Of a stretch of 64,000 nucleotides of DNA, positions 1-7,833 are shown piece after piece. Each line of letters starts with the position of its first letter. Position 1 is the stretch's first letter. The notes below the pieces were generated by a model. The model made no database searches. It saw nothing but the letters and a program-made list of their open reading frames with translations, and was not told where the DNA came from. A program made the position numbers and the translations under genes. Location: positions 930,001-994,000 of the forward strand of contig NZ_CP112972.1 of NCBI RefSeq assembly GCF_026410925.1. The letters run 5' to 3'. The stretch comes from Halovenus salina (GTDB lineage Archaea; Halobacteriota; Halobacteria; Halobacteriales; Haloarculaceae).

Positions 1-1
1 G

Positions 2-265
2 GAGACCGACTTCGACGAAGAACAACAGGCGGTCATCGAGGCGATGGCCGACGCTATCGTGAATCAGCTGCTTGCTGCCCCGACGAACAGTCTTCGTGAC
101 GCTGCTGAGGAGGACGACTGGTCGACGATACACACGGCCTTGCAGTTGTTCGATCCGAACCTCGAAGGCGGCGGACCGCCCGCCTTCGTCGAAGAGATGG
201 ATTTCGAGGAGATGCCGGAAAGCGTCAAACAGCAGCTGCTGACCGGGCTCGAAGCCGACGACTGA
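2..265 (+). CDS. hemA: Glutamyl-tRNA reductase, C-terminal part (5' truncated by window edge)
   Basis: The open frame runs in from the left edge, so only about the last 87 residues are present. HemA reduces glutamyl-tRNA to glutamate-1-semialdehyde, the first committed step of haem, cobalamin and sirohaem synthesis by the C5 route. The visible part matches the C-terminal dimerisation helices of haloarchaeal HemA: a helix with QLLAAPT, then SLRDAA, then HTALQLFDP, and an acidic tail. The internal ATG at 44 is not the true start because the reading frame is open upstream of it and the family is much longer. The assignment rests on recall of the family C-terminus, since the catalytic domain lies outside the window. 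Confidence 0.8.
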   Translation, partial: ETDFDEEQQAVIEAMADAIVNQLLAAPTNSLRDAAEEDDWSTIHTALQLFDPNLEGGGPPAFVEEMDFEEMPESVKQQLLTGLEADD

Positions 266-306
266 GCCGAACTGTTTTGAGTGTCGCACCCCTGGTGACA
301 GGTGGC

Positions 307-585
307 ATGACAGACCTGCTTTCGGACGAGGAAATCGACGTACAACTTCCGGACGGATGGGACCGCGAGGGCGAGGAAATCGTCAGGACCTACGAGTTCG
401 ACTCCTACCTCGACGGCGTCGGCTTCGCGGCCGGCGCAGGCGGCGTGGCCGAGGACGCCTGGCATCACCCGGAGATAACCATCACCTACGGTGAGGTCGA
501 AGTCCGACTGACGACGCACGACGCCGGCGGCATCACCGACAACGATATCCAGTTGGCCGAGCGGTTCGACGACATCTACGAGTAA
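307..585 (+). CDS. 4a-hydroxytetrahydrobiopterin dehydratase (pterin carbinolamine dehydratase)
   Basis: A 92-residue protein, the normal length of the PCD/DCoH family, which dehydrates 4a-hydroxytetrahydropterin during pterin recycling. The family signature is visible: a first strand around YEFDSYLDGVGF, then the active-site stretch HHPEITITYGEVEVRLTTHDAGG with its paired histidines, and a final helix starting at TDNDIQLAERFD. An upstream TTG at 277 would add ten residues, but ATG 307 has a purine-rich GGTGG just before it and gives the usual family N-terminus. It follows hemA by 41 nt in the same direction and may be read through from it. No aromatic amino acid hydroxylase lies nearby, so the physiological partner is unknown. 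Confidence 0.88.
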   Translation: MTDLLSDEEIDVQLPDGWDREGEEIVRTYEFDSYLDGVGFAAGAGGVAEDAWHHPEITITYGEVEVRLTTHDAGGITDNDIQLAERFDDIYE

Positions 586-618
586 GCCGGTCGTGCTAGG
601 GAGACACACGAACGGGAT

Positions 619-627
619 TGGTTTAAT
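619..627 (+). promoter_or_regulatory. TATA-like box of the DUF3179 lipoprotein gene
   Basis: GGTTTAATC lies 24-32 nt upstream of ATG 651, the spacing expected for a leaderless haloarchaeal transcript. There is no Shine-Dalgarno-like sequence in between. Confidence 0.5.
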
Positions 628-650
628 CGTCGTGACAGTCAAATGGTGGT

Positions 651-1826
651 ATGCGAAACACGTCTCGGCGGGCGCTTCTAGCAGCAGCCGGAACCGTTGC
701 ACTCGCAGGCTGTACTGACGGGTCGTCAGACGACGGCGGTTCGGCGGACGGTGCCGATACCTCGAACAACGGAACTCCCGGAACTGCCGGAACAGAGCCA
801 CCCGACACCTCCGGAAACAATGCCCGAGACGGTGGCAACGAACAGTCGACGGCCGACCCAGCAGACGTGGCGATGCCGTTGGCAGAGTCTGCGGTGTCGC
901 TCTCGTACGACCTGCCGGCGCTGTCAGCGGACGCCGTCAGTGGGGGTCCGGGCAAAGATGTGATACCCTCGATAGACGACCCGACGTTCGACGACACAGG
1001 GTGGGGTGGCGAGAACCTGGAGCCGGGCGACCCGGTGTTCGGGGTTACACACAACGGCGTCGCAAAAGCCTACCCACAGTACATTCTCGTCTACCACGAA
1101 ATTGTCAACGATAGCTTCGACGGCAAGAACCTGGCAGTGACGTACTGTCCGCTGACCGGCAGTGCACTCGGATTCGAGCGCGGCGACGTCGAGTTCGGCG
1201 TGTCGGGTCGGCTGGTCAACAGCAACCTCATCATGTTCGACCGAGCGACCGACTCGTGGTGGCCACAGATTCACCCAGTCAACCCTGACGGCGAACTGCA
1301 GGGACAGACGCTGTCAGAGGTTCGGGTGACGTGGACGACCTGGGAACGGTGGAAAACGGCCTACCCAAAGACGAAGGTCCTGACCGAAGAGACGGGAGCT
1401 GTGCGGCGATACGGTGACGACCCGTACGGAGCGTACAACCCACGTGGCGGCTACTACGACCAAGACAGCACCCTGTTTGGTCCCCGCCACGAGAGCGACC
1501 AGTTCCACGCAAAAGAGGTGTTTATCGGCGCACGGAACAGTGACGGCAAGGTCGCATTCAACAAGGAGAGCCTTCGGGACGAGCGCCTGCTCGAAACGAC
1601 CGTCGGCGACACGCCGTACCTCGCGGCGTACCACGAGGCGCTCGACTCGGCATGGGTCTACCGGAATCCCGAGGAAACGTCAGTCGAGGCCGTCGAAAAC
1701 GGCTACGAGAGAGCCGACGGGACAGTTGATGCCGCAGACGAACTCCCACTGGAGTCAGTCAACGCCTTCGACGTCTTCTGGTTCTCGTGGTACGGGTTCT
1801 ATCCAGAGACGGAGGTCGTCTCCTGA
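651..1826 (+). CDS. DUF3179 domain-containing lipoprotein
   Basis: A 391-residue protein that starts with a Tat lipoprotein signal: twin arginine at residues 6-7, a hydrophobic run, and a lipobox AGC with Cys21. The mature protein would be exported folded and anchored to the outer membrane face. Residues about 22-75 are a Ser/Thr/Gly/Asn/Asp linker typical of haloarchaeal surface lipoproteins. The rest, rich in aromatic and Cys/His positions (TYCPLTGSA, FGVSGRL, SNLIMFDRATDSWWPQ), is the DUF3179 domain. The biochemical role of this family is not known to me. The next gene, a membrane protein, begins 5 nt after its stop, so the two probably work together. Confidence 0.85.
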   Translation: MRNTSRRALLAAAGTVALAGCTDGSSDDGGSADGADTSNNGTPGTAGTEPPDTSGNNARDGGNEQSTADPADVAMPLAESAVSLSYDLPALSADAVSGGPGKDVIPSIDDPTFDDTGWGGENLEPGDPVFGVTHNGVAKAYPQYILVYHEIVNDSFDGKNLAVTYCPLTGSALGFERGDVEFGVSGRLVNSNLIMFDRATDSWWPQIHPVNPDGELQGQTLSEVRVTWTTWERWKTAYPKTKVLTEETGAVRRYGDDPYGAYNPRGGYYDQDSTLFGPRHESDQFHAKEVFIGARNSDGKVAFNKESLRDERLLETTVGDTPYLAAYHEALDSAWVYRNPEETSVEAVENGYERADGTVDAADELPLESVNAFDVFWFSWYGFYPETEVVS

Positions 1827-1831
1827 GCGCC

Positions 1832-2455
1832 ATGTCTGGAACGACCGCGGGACGAACCAGGCTCCGTGCGGTCCCGAAGGCAGCCAAGCAACGCCTCCGC
1901 GACACCGGGCGAGTTTCGGTTGGCGTGTTGGGTCGGCGCGACTCGCTGGCGGTCTTTCTCGCTGTCACCGCCAGCTACCTGTTCGCGTACCTGTACGCAA
2001 TCACCGATATCGCTATCGACACCTCGGCCGGTTTCAGCTACGATATGCCGGTTGCTGACCCGCTGGCGCGGATGTTCGAGCCCAGCCCGGGACAGTTCAG
2101 CTACGAGGCGATTGCGTTCGTCGAACTCGGCGTCGTGAACTGGGTGTTTTCGCCGCTCAACACAGCAATCGGCCTTGGAATTGCCACCCTCGTCGGCGTG
2201 AACTTTGCTGTGAGTTATCTGGCTATCAGCCAGCCGGCGTCCTGTGGTATCGGCGCAGGGAGTGGCCTGCTTGCCTCGGTGCCCGCGTTGCTCGCCGGCG
2301 GTGCCTGCTGTGGCCCGGTCGTTGCCATCGCGCTCGGTATCCAGGTCAGCAGTACCCTTCTCACCGTCTACAGCTGGCTGCTTCCAGCGAGTGTCGGGCT
2401 GCTGTTGGTGAGTCTGGTCTACGTGGCCGGGAAGGTCGACCCAACCGCAGTCTAA
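1832..2455 (+). CDS. Integral membrane protein with a GGACCGP motif
   Basis: A 207-residue protein with about four to six hydrophobic segments (near residues 35-57, 95-130, 140-170 and 175-200). A double cysteine in GGACCGPVVAI sits inside a predicted membrane segment, and another Cys lies in QPASCG just before it. Paired cysteines in a helix can bind a thiophilic metal or a cofactor, but no function is established here. ATG 1832 was chosen over an upstream GTG at 1787 because the longer form would run back into the DUF3179 gene. The 5-nt spacing from that gene implies co-transcription, suggesting a lipoprotein/membrane-protein unit at the cell surface. Confidence 0.75.
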   Translation: MSGTTAGRTRLRAVPKAAKQRLRDTGRVSVGVLGRRDSLAVFLAVTASYLFAYLYAITDIAIDTSAGFSYDMPVADPLARMFEPSPGQFSYEAIAFVELGVVNWVFSPLNTAIGLGIATLVGVNFAVSYLAISQPASCGIGAGSGLLASVPALLAGGACCGPVVAIALGIQVSSTLLTVYSWLLPASVGLLLVSLVYVAGKVDPTAV

Positions 2456-2534
2456 GACAGACAGAGCTTCTCTTTCTCGTTGACCGTGGGGACATAAGCT
2501 ACTTATCCGGTCTATCACCTATGGCTAATGCTTG

Positions 2535-3200
2535 ATGAGCTGTGCCGGCTACGACTTCTGGCTGCTCGACCTGGATGGGACACTCGTCGACGTCGAGCAG
2601 TCGTACATCTACGAGGTTTTCGACAGCATCGGGAAGCGACTCGGCGTTACCTTCACCGACCGCGAATCAGAACTCGTCTGGTACGGAATCGGGGAGGCAC
2701 GAAACGACCTGCTCGCGGAGAAAGGCGTCGAGCCGGAGCGGTTCTGGGAGGTCTTCCATCGGGTCGAGGACGCGACCCGGCGCGCGAGGGCGACCTTTCT
2801 CTACGAGGACGCATCGGCGCTTGTCCCCTCGCTGTCGGGTCCCGTCGGGGTGGTGACACACTGCCAGGAACACCTTGCCGGACCGGTGCTGTCCGCACTC
2901 GATATCGCCGACTGGTTCGATACCGTCGTCTGTTGTACTGACGAGACCGGCTGGAAGCCGGACCCGAGGCCGGTCAGGAAGGCGATGGCGGAACTCGGGG
3001 TCGACGACGAGCAGTCAGGCGTTCTCGTCGGTGACGACCCCCAAGATATCGGCGCTGCACAGAACGCTGGACTCGACGCGGTACACGTTCGTCGCCGCGC
3101 CTACGACCGACTGAGTCCCAGCCTCCGAGATGGCGGGTCGTTCTCGTCGATGGGGGCCGACGAGCGTGTCAGTTCCCTTGCAGAACTGGCGTCAGTGTAA
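2535..3200 (+). CDS. HAD superfamily hydrolase (phosphoglycolate-phosphatase-like)
   Basis: A 221-residue haloacid dehalogenase fold phosphatase. All four HAD motifs are visible: motif I DLDGTLVD near residue 11 with the nucleophilic and acid/base aspartates, motif II VVTHC, motif III lysine in GWKPDPRP, and motif IV GDDPQDIGAA. The helical cap between motifs I and II is of the small alpha-helical type common in phosphoglycolate and other small-molecule phosphatases, so the substrate cannot be fixed. ATG 2535 is preferred to TTG 2532. CTACTTATCC near 2499-2508 is a plausible TATA element giving a leaderless mRNA. Confidence 0.85.
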   Translation: MSCAGYDFWLLDLDGTLVDVEQSYIYEVFDSIGKRLGVTFTDRESELVWYGIGEARNDLLAEKGVEPERFWEVFHRVEDATRRARATFLYEDASALVPSLSGPVGVVTHCQEHLAGPVLSALDIADWFDTVVCCTDETGWKPDPRPVRKAMAELGVDDEQSGVLVGDDPQDIGAAQNAGLDAVHVRRRAYDRLSPSLRDGGSFSSMGADERVSSLAELASV

Positions 3201-3244
3201 CCGACACCGGGGGGTTTTTCGCTTTTGGGTTCAAAGAGTTGTAT

Positions 3245-3598
3245 ATGTCAGCGCTCCGCGAGGCGTTGCGGGAACTCCCCGACGCCGTTTTCGGCGACGT
3301 ACTGGAGAGCGACGACGCGTACCTGCTGGTGCTCGACCTGCCTGGCGCGAGCCCGGAATCGGTCGAGCTATCTGTCGAGGGCGGGCTCCTCAAGGTGACG
3401 GCCGGCCGTGACCGGACAGCCCCCGAAGGGTTCGAGCGCGTTGTCGACGGGCGTGAGAGCGAACTCTCCTTCGAGCTTCCCGTCCCGATGGACGCGACCG
3501 GACGGGATGCCGAGGCGTCGGTCGACGGGGGCGTGCTCGAGCTCAGACTGCCCAAACAGGCAGCATCGACCAAAACGACCATTCCAGTGTCCGAATAG
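3245..3598 (+). CDS. Hsp20/alpha-crystallin family small heat-shock protein
   Basis: A 117-residue protein containing an alpha-crystallin domain. The features seen are the early beta strands (YLLVLDLPGASPESVELSVEGG), a shortened loop region, and the closing stretch with the A-x-x-x-x-G-V-L-E-L-R-L-P motif that marks the family. Small heat-shock proteins hold unfolding proteins in large oligomers. The N-terminal arm is short (about 20 residues) and a C-terminal I-P-V (IxI/V-like) motif is present near the end. ATG 3245 is chosen over TTG 3239. An AT-rich stretch CGCTTTTGGG near 3217 may be the TATA element, consistent with its own promoter. Confidence 0.88.
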   Translation: MSALREALRELPDAVFGDVLESDDAYLLVLDLPGASPESVELSVEGGLLKVTAGRDRTAPEGFERVVDGRESELSFELPVPMDATGRDAEASVDGGVLELRLPKQAASTKTTIPVSE

Positions 3599-3604
3599 CG
3601 AGGT

Positions 3605-5362
3605 GTGGTGTCGGTGAACCTCCGAGCCTACCGTCGGTTTATGGTCGTTGCGTGGCAGTTCCTCCCGCTGCTCGTCGCGTACGCCCGAGACCGTCGACGG
3701 TTCCTGCTGTTTGGCAAATCGCGGACAGTGAGCGCAGCCCAGCGGCGCGAACGAGCGACGAAGCTACTGGACTCGCTAATTACCCTCGGGCCGACGTTCA
3801 TCAAACTCGGCCAGTTGCTCTCGACTCGGCCAGATATCCTGCCGCCGGAGTATCTCGCCGAGTTCTCCCGGCTCCAGGACGACGTGCCGCCGGCAGACTG
3901 GTCGGAAGCAGAGCGCGTCATCGAGACAGAACTCGGTCCCGTCGACGAGCGGTTCGACGAGTTCGACAGAGACTCGATAAGCGGGGCCAGCCTGGGCCAG
4001 GTGTACGTTGCACGAATCGACGACGAACCGGTGGCAGTGAAAGTTCGACGTCCCGACGTCGAGGAACTGGTCGAGGCCGACCTCAGAGTCATCCGCTGGT
4101 CGTTGCCGTTTCTGATGCGGTTTGTCGAAGAGGCACGCTCGTTCTCGCTTGAGACGCTCGCCGACGAGTTCGCGAAGACGATTCGCGAGGAGATGGACTA
4201 CGAGCGCGAGGCCGAGATGCTGACCGAGATTCGAGAGAATTTCAGCGACGACGAGAATGTTCAAATTCCGGACACCATCGAGAGCCATTCGACGGGTCGC
4301 GTGCTCACGATGGAGTACGTCAGCGGGACAAAAATCTCGGACCTCGACAGTCTCGACGACAAAGGATTGGACCGGTCAGAGCTAGCAGAGCGGCTCCAGC
4401 GGACTTATTTGCAGATGATAATCGAGGACGGTGTCTTTCACGCCGACCCGCATCCGGGGAACCTGGCGGTCGCAGACGACGGAACGCTGGTGTTCTACGA
4501 CTTCGGGATGAGCGGTTACGTCGACCCGTTCGTCCAGGACCGTATCGTCGACTTCTACGGAGCGGTTGCCCGCCGAGATATCGACGCCATCCTCGACGCA
4601 CTTATCGAAATCGGGACTCTCTCGCCGGAGGCCGACCGCCAGCTCATGGCAGAAGTCGCCGAAATTGCCATCCAAGACGCAAGCGGCGAGGAGGTCGAAC
4701 AGTACCGCGTCCAGCAGATTATCCAGCAGCTCGAAGACACAATCTACGAATTCCCGCTCCGTCTGCCACCGAACCTCGCGCTCGTCTTGCGCGTGGCCAC
4801 CGTCGTCGAAGGTGTCTGTGTCACACTCGACTCCGAGTTCGACTTCATCTCGGTGGCGACAGACTACCTCGGCGAACAGGGGTACATCGAAGAGGGCGTC
4901 CGGGAGTACATCACCGACCAGGGGAAACAACTCCAGGAGTCGACGACTGCAGCCGTCCGAATCCCGCCGAAGCTGGAGTCTGCCCTCGACCGTATCGAGC
5001 GCGACAGCGTCCGCGTCACGGCCGAACTCGACGACGACCGAGATTACTTCGACCTGCTGGCAAAGCGTGTCGTCCTCGGGCTGTTGATGACGGCAACAGT
5101 CGTCTCCGGAACGCTGCTGTATGTCTTCGACGAGTTGCTGTTGGCCGGTGGGTTCGGCGCAATCGCGCTCGTCATCGGGGCGGTGTTGTACCGCTCATTC
5201 ACGAAATCACGCACCCTGCGGGGCAAGCCACAGTTCACGCGCCAGCGGATGCGCCAGCGTGAGGAGGAACGCGACGACGACACCCCGGGACCGGCCAGCC
5301 TCGGCGTGCCCTCGGCCGAATCCGAGAGCGTCGAGTCGCCGGTTCTCGACGAGGAGTCGTGA
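3605..5362 (+). CDS. ABC1/UbiB (AarF) family atypical kinase
   Basis: A protein of up to 585 residues with the full ABC1/UbiB signature: KLGQ (KxGQ motif) near residue 60, a catalytic-lysine strand VAVKVRRPDVEE, the ADPHPGN catalytic loop, and a DFG-type YDFGMSG. Two hydrophobic helices near residues 490-535 anchor it in the membrane, and the tail is basic and then acidic. Members are membrane-associated ATPases/kinases involved in isoprenoid lipid and quinone metabolism; the archaeal substrate is unknown. It starts at one of several closely spaced GTG codons (3605, 3608, 3614); GAGGTG at 3599-3604 fits best as a ribosome-binding site for GTG 3614. It may be cotranscribed with hsp20. Confidence 0.87.
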   Translation: MVSVNLRAYRRFMVVAWQFLPLLVAYARDRRRFLLFGKSRTVSAAQRRERATKLLDSLITLGPTFIKLGQLLSTRPDILPPEYLAEFSRLQDDVPPADWSEAERVIETELGPVDERFDEFDRDSISGASLGQVYVARIDDEPVAVKVRRPDVEELVEADLRVIRWSLPFLMRFVEEARSFSLETLADEFAKTIREEMDYEREAEMLTEIRENFSDDENVQIPDTIESHSTGRVLTMEYVSGTKISDLDSLDDKGLDRSELAERLQRTYLQMIIEDGVFHADPHPGNLAVADDGTLVFYDFGMSGYVDPFVQDRIVDFYGAVARRDIDAILDALIEIGTLSPEADRQLMAEVAEIAIQDASGEEVEQYRVQQIIQQLEDTIYEFPLRLPPNLALVLRVATVVEGVCVTLDSEFDFISVATDYLGEQGYIEEGVREYITDQGKQLQESTTAAVRIPPKLESALDRIERDSVRVTAELDDDRDYFDLLAKRVVLGLLMTATVVSGTLLYVFDELLLAGGFGAIALVIGAVLYRSFTKSRTLRGKPQFTRQRMRQREEERDDDTPGPASLGVPSAESESVESPVLDEES

Positions 5363-5377
5363 CTCCATTCCAAACCG

Positions 5378-5385
5378 TTTATAAT
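5378..5385 (+). promoter_or_regulatory. TATA box of the eIF5A operon
   Basis: TTTATAAT sits 23-30 nt ahead of ATG 5408. The transcript would begin at or within one or two bases of the start codon, so it should be leaderless. Confidence 0.65.
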
Positions 5386-5407
5386 TGCAGGTAGTTAATC
5401 TCGCCAC

Positions 5408-5782
5408 ATGGCAAAACAGCAGACAGAAGTCCGAGAGCTCGACGAAGGGAGTTACGTGATGATTGAGGACGTGCCGTGTGAGATAACGGGCTACAGCACC
5501 GCAAAGCCCGGAAAGCACGGCAGCGCGAAGGCACGTATCGAGGCGACAGGCGTCTACGACGGCCAGAAACGGTCGCTCTCCCAGCCGGTCGACGCAAAAA
5601 TCTGGGTGCCCATCATCAACCGTAAACAGGGGCAGGTGCTCGACGTGCGCGACGGCGAGATTCAGGTGATGGACCTCGAAACGTACGATAACTTCGTGAT
5701 GCGCGCCGACGACACCGACGGCCTCTCGCCGGACGACGAAATCGAGTTCCTCGAACACGAGGACCAGCGCAAAATCATCTGA
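5408..5782 (+). CDS. eif5a: Translation initiation factor 5A (aIF5A)
   Basis: A 124-residue factor with the two-domain aIF5A layout: an N-terminal SH3-like barrel and a C-terminal OB fold. The hypusination loop [10 protein letters not shown] is intact, with Lys36 as the residue that receives the hypusine or deoxyhypusine modification. aIF5A helps peptide-bond formation at difficult sequences such as proline runs. It has its own strong TATA box and appears leaderless. Its stop codon overlaps the start of the downstream agmatinase gene (TGATG), which couples their translation and fits a link between polyamine metabolism and modification of this protein. Confidence 0.97.
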   Translation: MAKQQTEVRELDEGSYVMIEDVPCEITGYSTAKPGKHGSAKARIEATGVYDGQKRSLSQPVDAKIWVPIINRKQGQVLDVRDGEIQVMDLETYDNFVMRADDTDGLSPDDEIEFLEHEDQRKII

Positions 5783-6585
5783 TGTTTCCCGGTGCGGTCG
5801 CGGACAGAACAGACGCAGCGTACGCTGTCGTCGGTGCGCCACTCGATGTCTCGACGACGTTCCAGCCGGGGACGCGTTTTGGCCCCCGCCTGCTCGACCA
5901 CGTCGCAGAGTCATTTTCAGATTACGACCAGCACACCAGCAAGCGCTTTACCGACCTGGGCGTCTACGACCACGGCCCGATTCGGCCTGGCGACGACGCC
6001 GCGGAGTTCCTCGACTTTCTCCGAGGAACTGTCTGGGAGTACCGACAGGACGGAGTGGTTCCGCTGGTGGTCGGCGGCGAGCACACCGTCACCGTCGGAG
6101 CGCTCCGGGGCATCGAGCCGGATGTGTACGTCTGTCTAGACGCCCATCTCGACCTGCGGGAGTCCTACAACGGGAATCCACTCAGTCACGCGACGGTCAC
6201 ACACCACGCGCTCGACGTCGCCGACAGAGTGGTTATCCTCGGCGCACGCGCCGGAAGCGAAGCTGGCTGGACTCGTGCCGAGGACGACGACCGGATAACA
6301 GTCGTCCCGCCCGAAGACGTGCCCTCGTGGGAGCCATCCTTCGACGGCGAGGACGCCTACCTGAGCGTCGATATCGACGCGGCCGACCCCGGATTCGCGC
6401 CGGGAACCGGGACCCCGGAGCCGTTCGGGCTCGACCCGCAAACGATGCACGCGGTCGTCAGGGCGGTCGCCCCCCACTGCGTCGGATTCGATACAGTCGA
6501 GGTGAACGACCGCGACGACGGACAGGCCGCCACGCTGGCCGCGAAACTTCTCCGTGCATTTGTGTTCGCACACGCCGACGACTGA
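5782..6585 (+). CDS. speB: Agmatinase/arginase-family ureohydrolase
   Basis: A 267-residue binuclear-manganese ureohydrolase. Metal-binding motifs are visible in order: GGEHT near residue 97, DAHLDLR with Asp and His ligands, and SVDIDAADP. The SxDxDxxDP motif and overall size fit agmatinase better than arginase. The ATG overlaps the eIF5A stop codon. Published work on Haloferax links an agmatinase-like protein encoded next to eIF5A with an agmatine-based route of (deoxy)hypusination; the same role is inferred here from synteny. It may alternatively simply produce putrescine. Confidence 0.88.
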   Translation: MFPGAVADRTDAAYAVVGAPLDVSTTFQPGTRFGPRLLDHVAESFSDYDQHTSKRFTDLGVYDHGPIRPGDDAAEFLDFLRGTVWEYRQDGVVPLVVGGEHTVTVGALRGIEPDVYVCLDAHLDLRESYNGNPLSHATVTHHALDVADRVVILGARAGSEAGWTRAEDDDRITVVPPEDVPSWEPSFDGEDAYLSVDIDAADPGFAPGTGTPEPFGLDPQTMHAVVRAVAPHCVGFDTVEVNDRDDGQAATLAAKLLRAFVFAHADD

Positions 6586-6627
6586 CCCGGCGCTGGCTTT
6601 TTACTGTGAGGACTCACTGTGTACGGT

Positions 6628-7830
6628 ATGACACATCTATCGTCGTGTTACTTCTGTGGGACCGGGCTGGAGACGCCGGTACAGACCTACGAGCTCGCCG
6701 ACGGCACAACGACTGTCACGCTCTGTCGGGCCTGCAGAGAGAAGCTCGAAGCCGTGATGACCGCAGTCGAGGCGGCACCACCGACACCAACAGCCGATGC
6801 TGTAACAAGCGACGCGACGGGTGAACTGCCAGAAAACGACAACAATAGAACAGGAGACAACGAGAGTACACAGGAGACAACCGAAGTGGACACCGACCCC
6901 GAGAGCGAAGCGGAGTCAGCGACCGAGGAGTACGACGAGGAGGACGCGACTGTCGAAGCGGAGTTCGAGGATGAGCTGTCACCGCTCGATGGAGAGGCAT
7001 CGGACGAGGACACACAGACCGCCGAGGAGACGGCCATCGAAGACGAACCGGAAGCGGAGACAACAGTCGAAGAGACGACTGTCGAAGCCGAAGTCACCGA
7101 GGAAACGACAGTTATCGAGGAAGAGGACGCGGCCAACACAGCGAGTCACGACGAGGGTGACATAGAGAGTACTGGTATCGAAGACCAGCTAGACGACTCC
7201 GCCGTAGAAGACGAGGAGTTCGCCGAGACGGTCGAATTTGATGCCGAAGACGACCTCCCGGCCGACGATGCGCTCGAACCGGACCTGGGCGACGAAGCCG
7301 TCGATACCGACCCCGACAACCCGCTGGAAGACGAGGAGCTGTTCGCCGAAGAGGAGTCGCTCAAGGCCGAGGCAGACGACTCGCTCGGAACCGATATCGG
7401 CGACAGCGAGAGCGACTCGACAGATGCCGAGAACGACGATGACCCGCTGGCCGACGGAGCAATGGAACCGGAGAGGCAGACGGAGACCGCCGAGGAGCCA
7501 GCGGAGCCGACCGACTCGACACCCGAGGAGTCGGTCGAAAATCAGCCCGAGAACGGAGACAGTGGGTCCGCGACAGCAGAGGAAAGCGATGGGACCTCCG
7601 ACCAGGAACACGACACCCCCTCGGAGACGACGATATCTGCACTGGAGTACAACAGGGTGATGCGGATGTTACAGAACCGTAAGTTCCCCGTAGAGAGGGA
7701 CGAAATCGAGGTCGTGGCAGCGAACGCCTACGACCTCGCCGAATCCGAGTGTGCACAGGTCATCGACCTGGCGGTCGACCGCGGGCTGTTGGAAGAACGG
7801 GACGGCGAGCTGTATCGGCCAAACGACTGA
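6628..7830 (+). CDS. Zinc-ribbon protein with long acidic spacer and C-terminal helical domain
   Basis: A 400-residue protein of three unlike parts. Residues 1-45 hold two CxxC pairs (Cys7/Cys10 and Cys33/Cys36) that look like a treble-clef or ribbon zinc site. Residues about 50-335 are a low-complexity run dominated by Glu, Asp, Thr and Ala with no predicted fold. The last 65 residues (from ISALEYNRVM) are rich in helices and end in a winged-helix-like pattern with GLLEERDGELYRP. ATG 6628 is chosen over GTG 6619. I do not recognise a named family. A nucleic-acid or protein-binding adaptor is possible, but that is inference from layout only. Confidence 0.7.
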   Translation: MTHLSSCYFCGTGLETPVQTYELADGTTTVTLCRACREKLEAVMTAVEAAPPTPTADAVTSDATGELPENDNNRTGDNESTQETTEVDTDPESEAESATEEYDEEDATVEAEFEDELSPLDGEASDEDTQTAEETAIEDEPEAETTVEETTVEAEVTEETTVIEEEDAANTASHDEGDIESTGIEDQLDDSAVEDEEFAETVEFDAEDDLPADDALEPDLGDEAVDTDPDNPLEDEELFAEEESLKAEADDSLGTDIGDSESDSTDAENDDDPLADGAMEPERQTETAEEPAEPTDSTPEESVENQPENGDSGSATAEESDGTSDQEHDTPSETTISALEYNRVMRMLQNRKFPVERDEIEVVAANAYDLAESECAQVIDLAVDRGLLEERDGELYRPND

Positions 7831-7833
7831 CGA

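Noticed and set aside
6880..7600. Low-complexity GA-rich sequence
   Set aside because: It is the coding sequence of the acidic linker, not a non-coding repeat.
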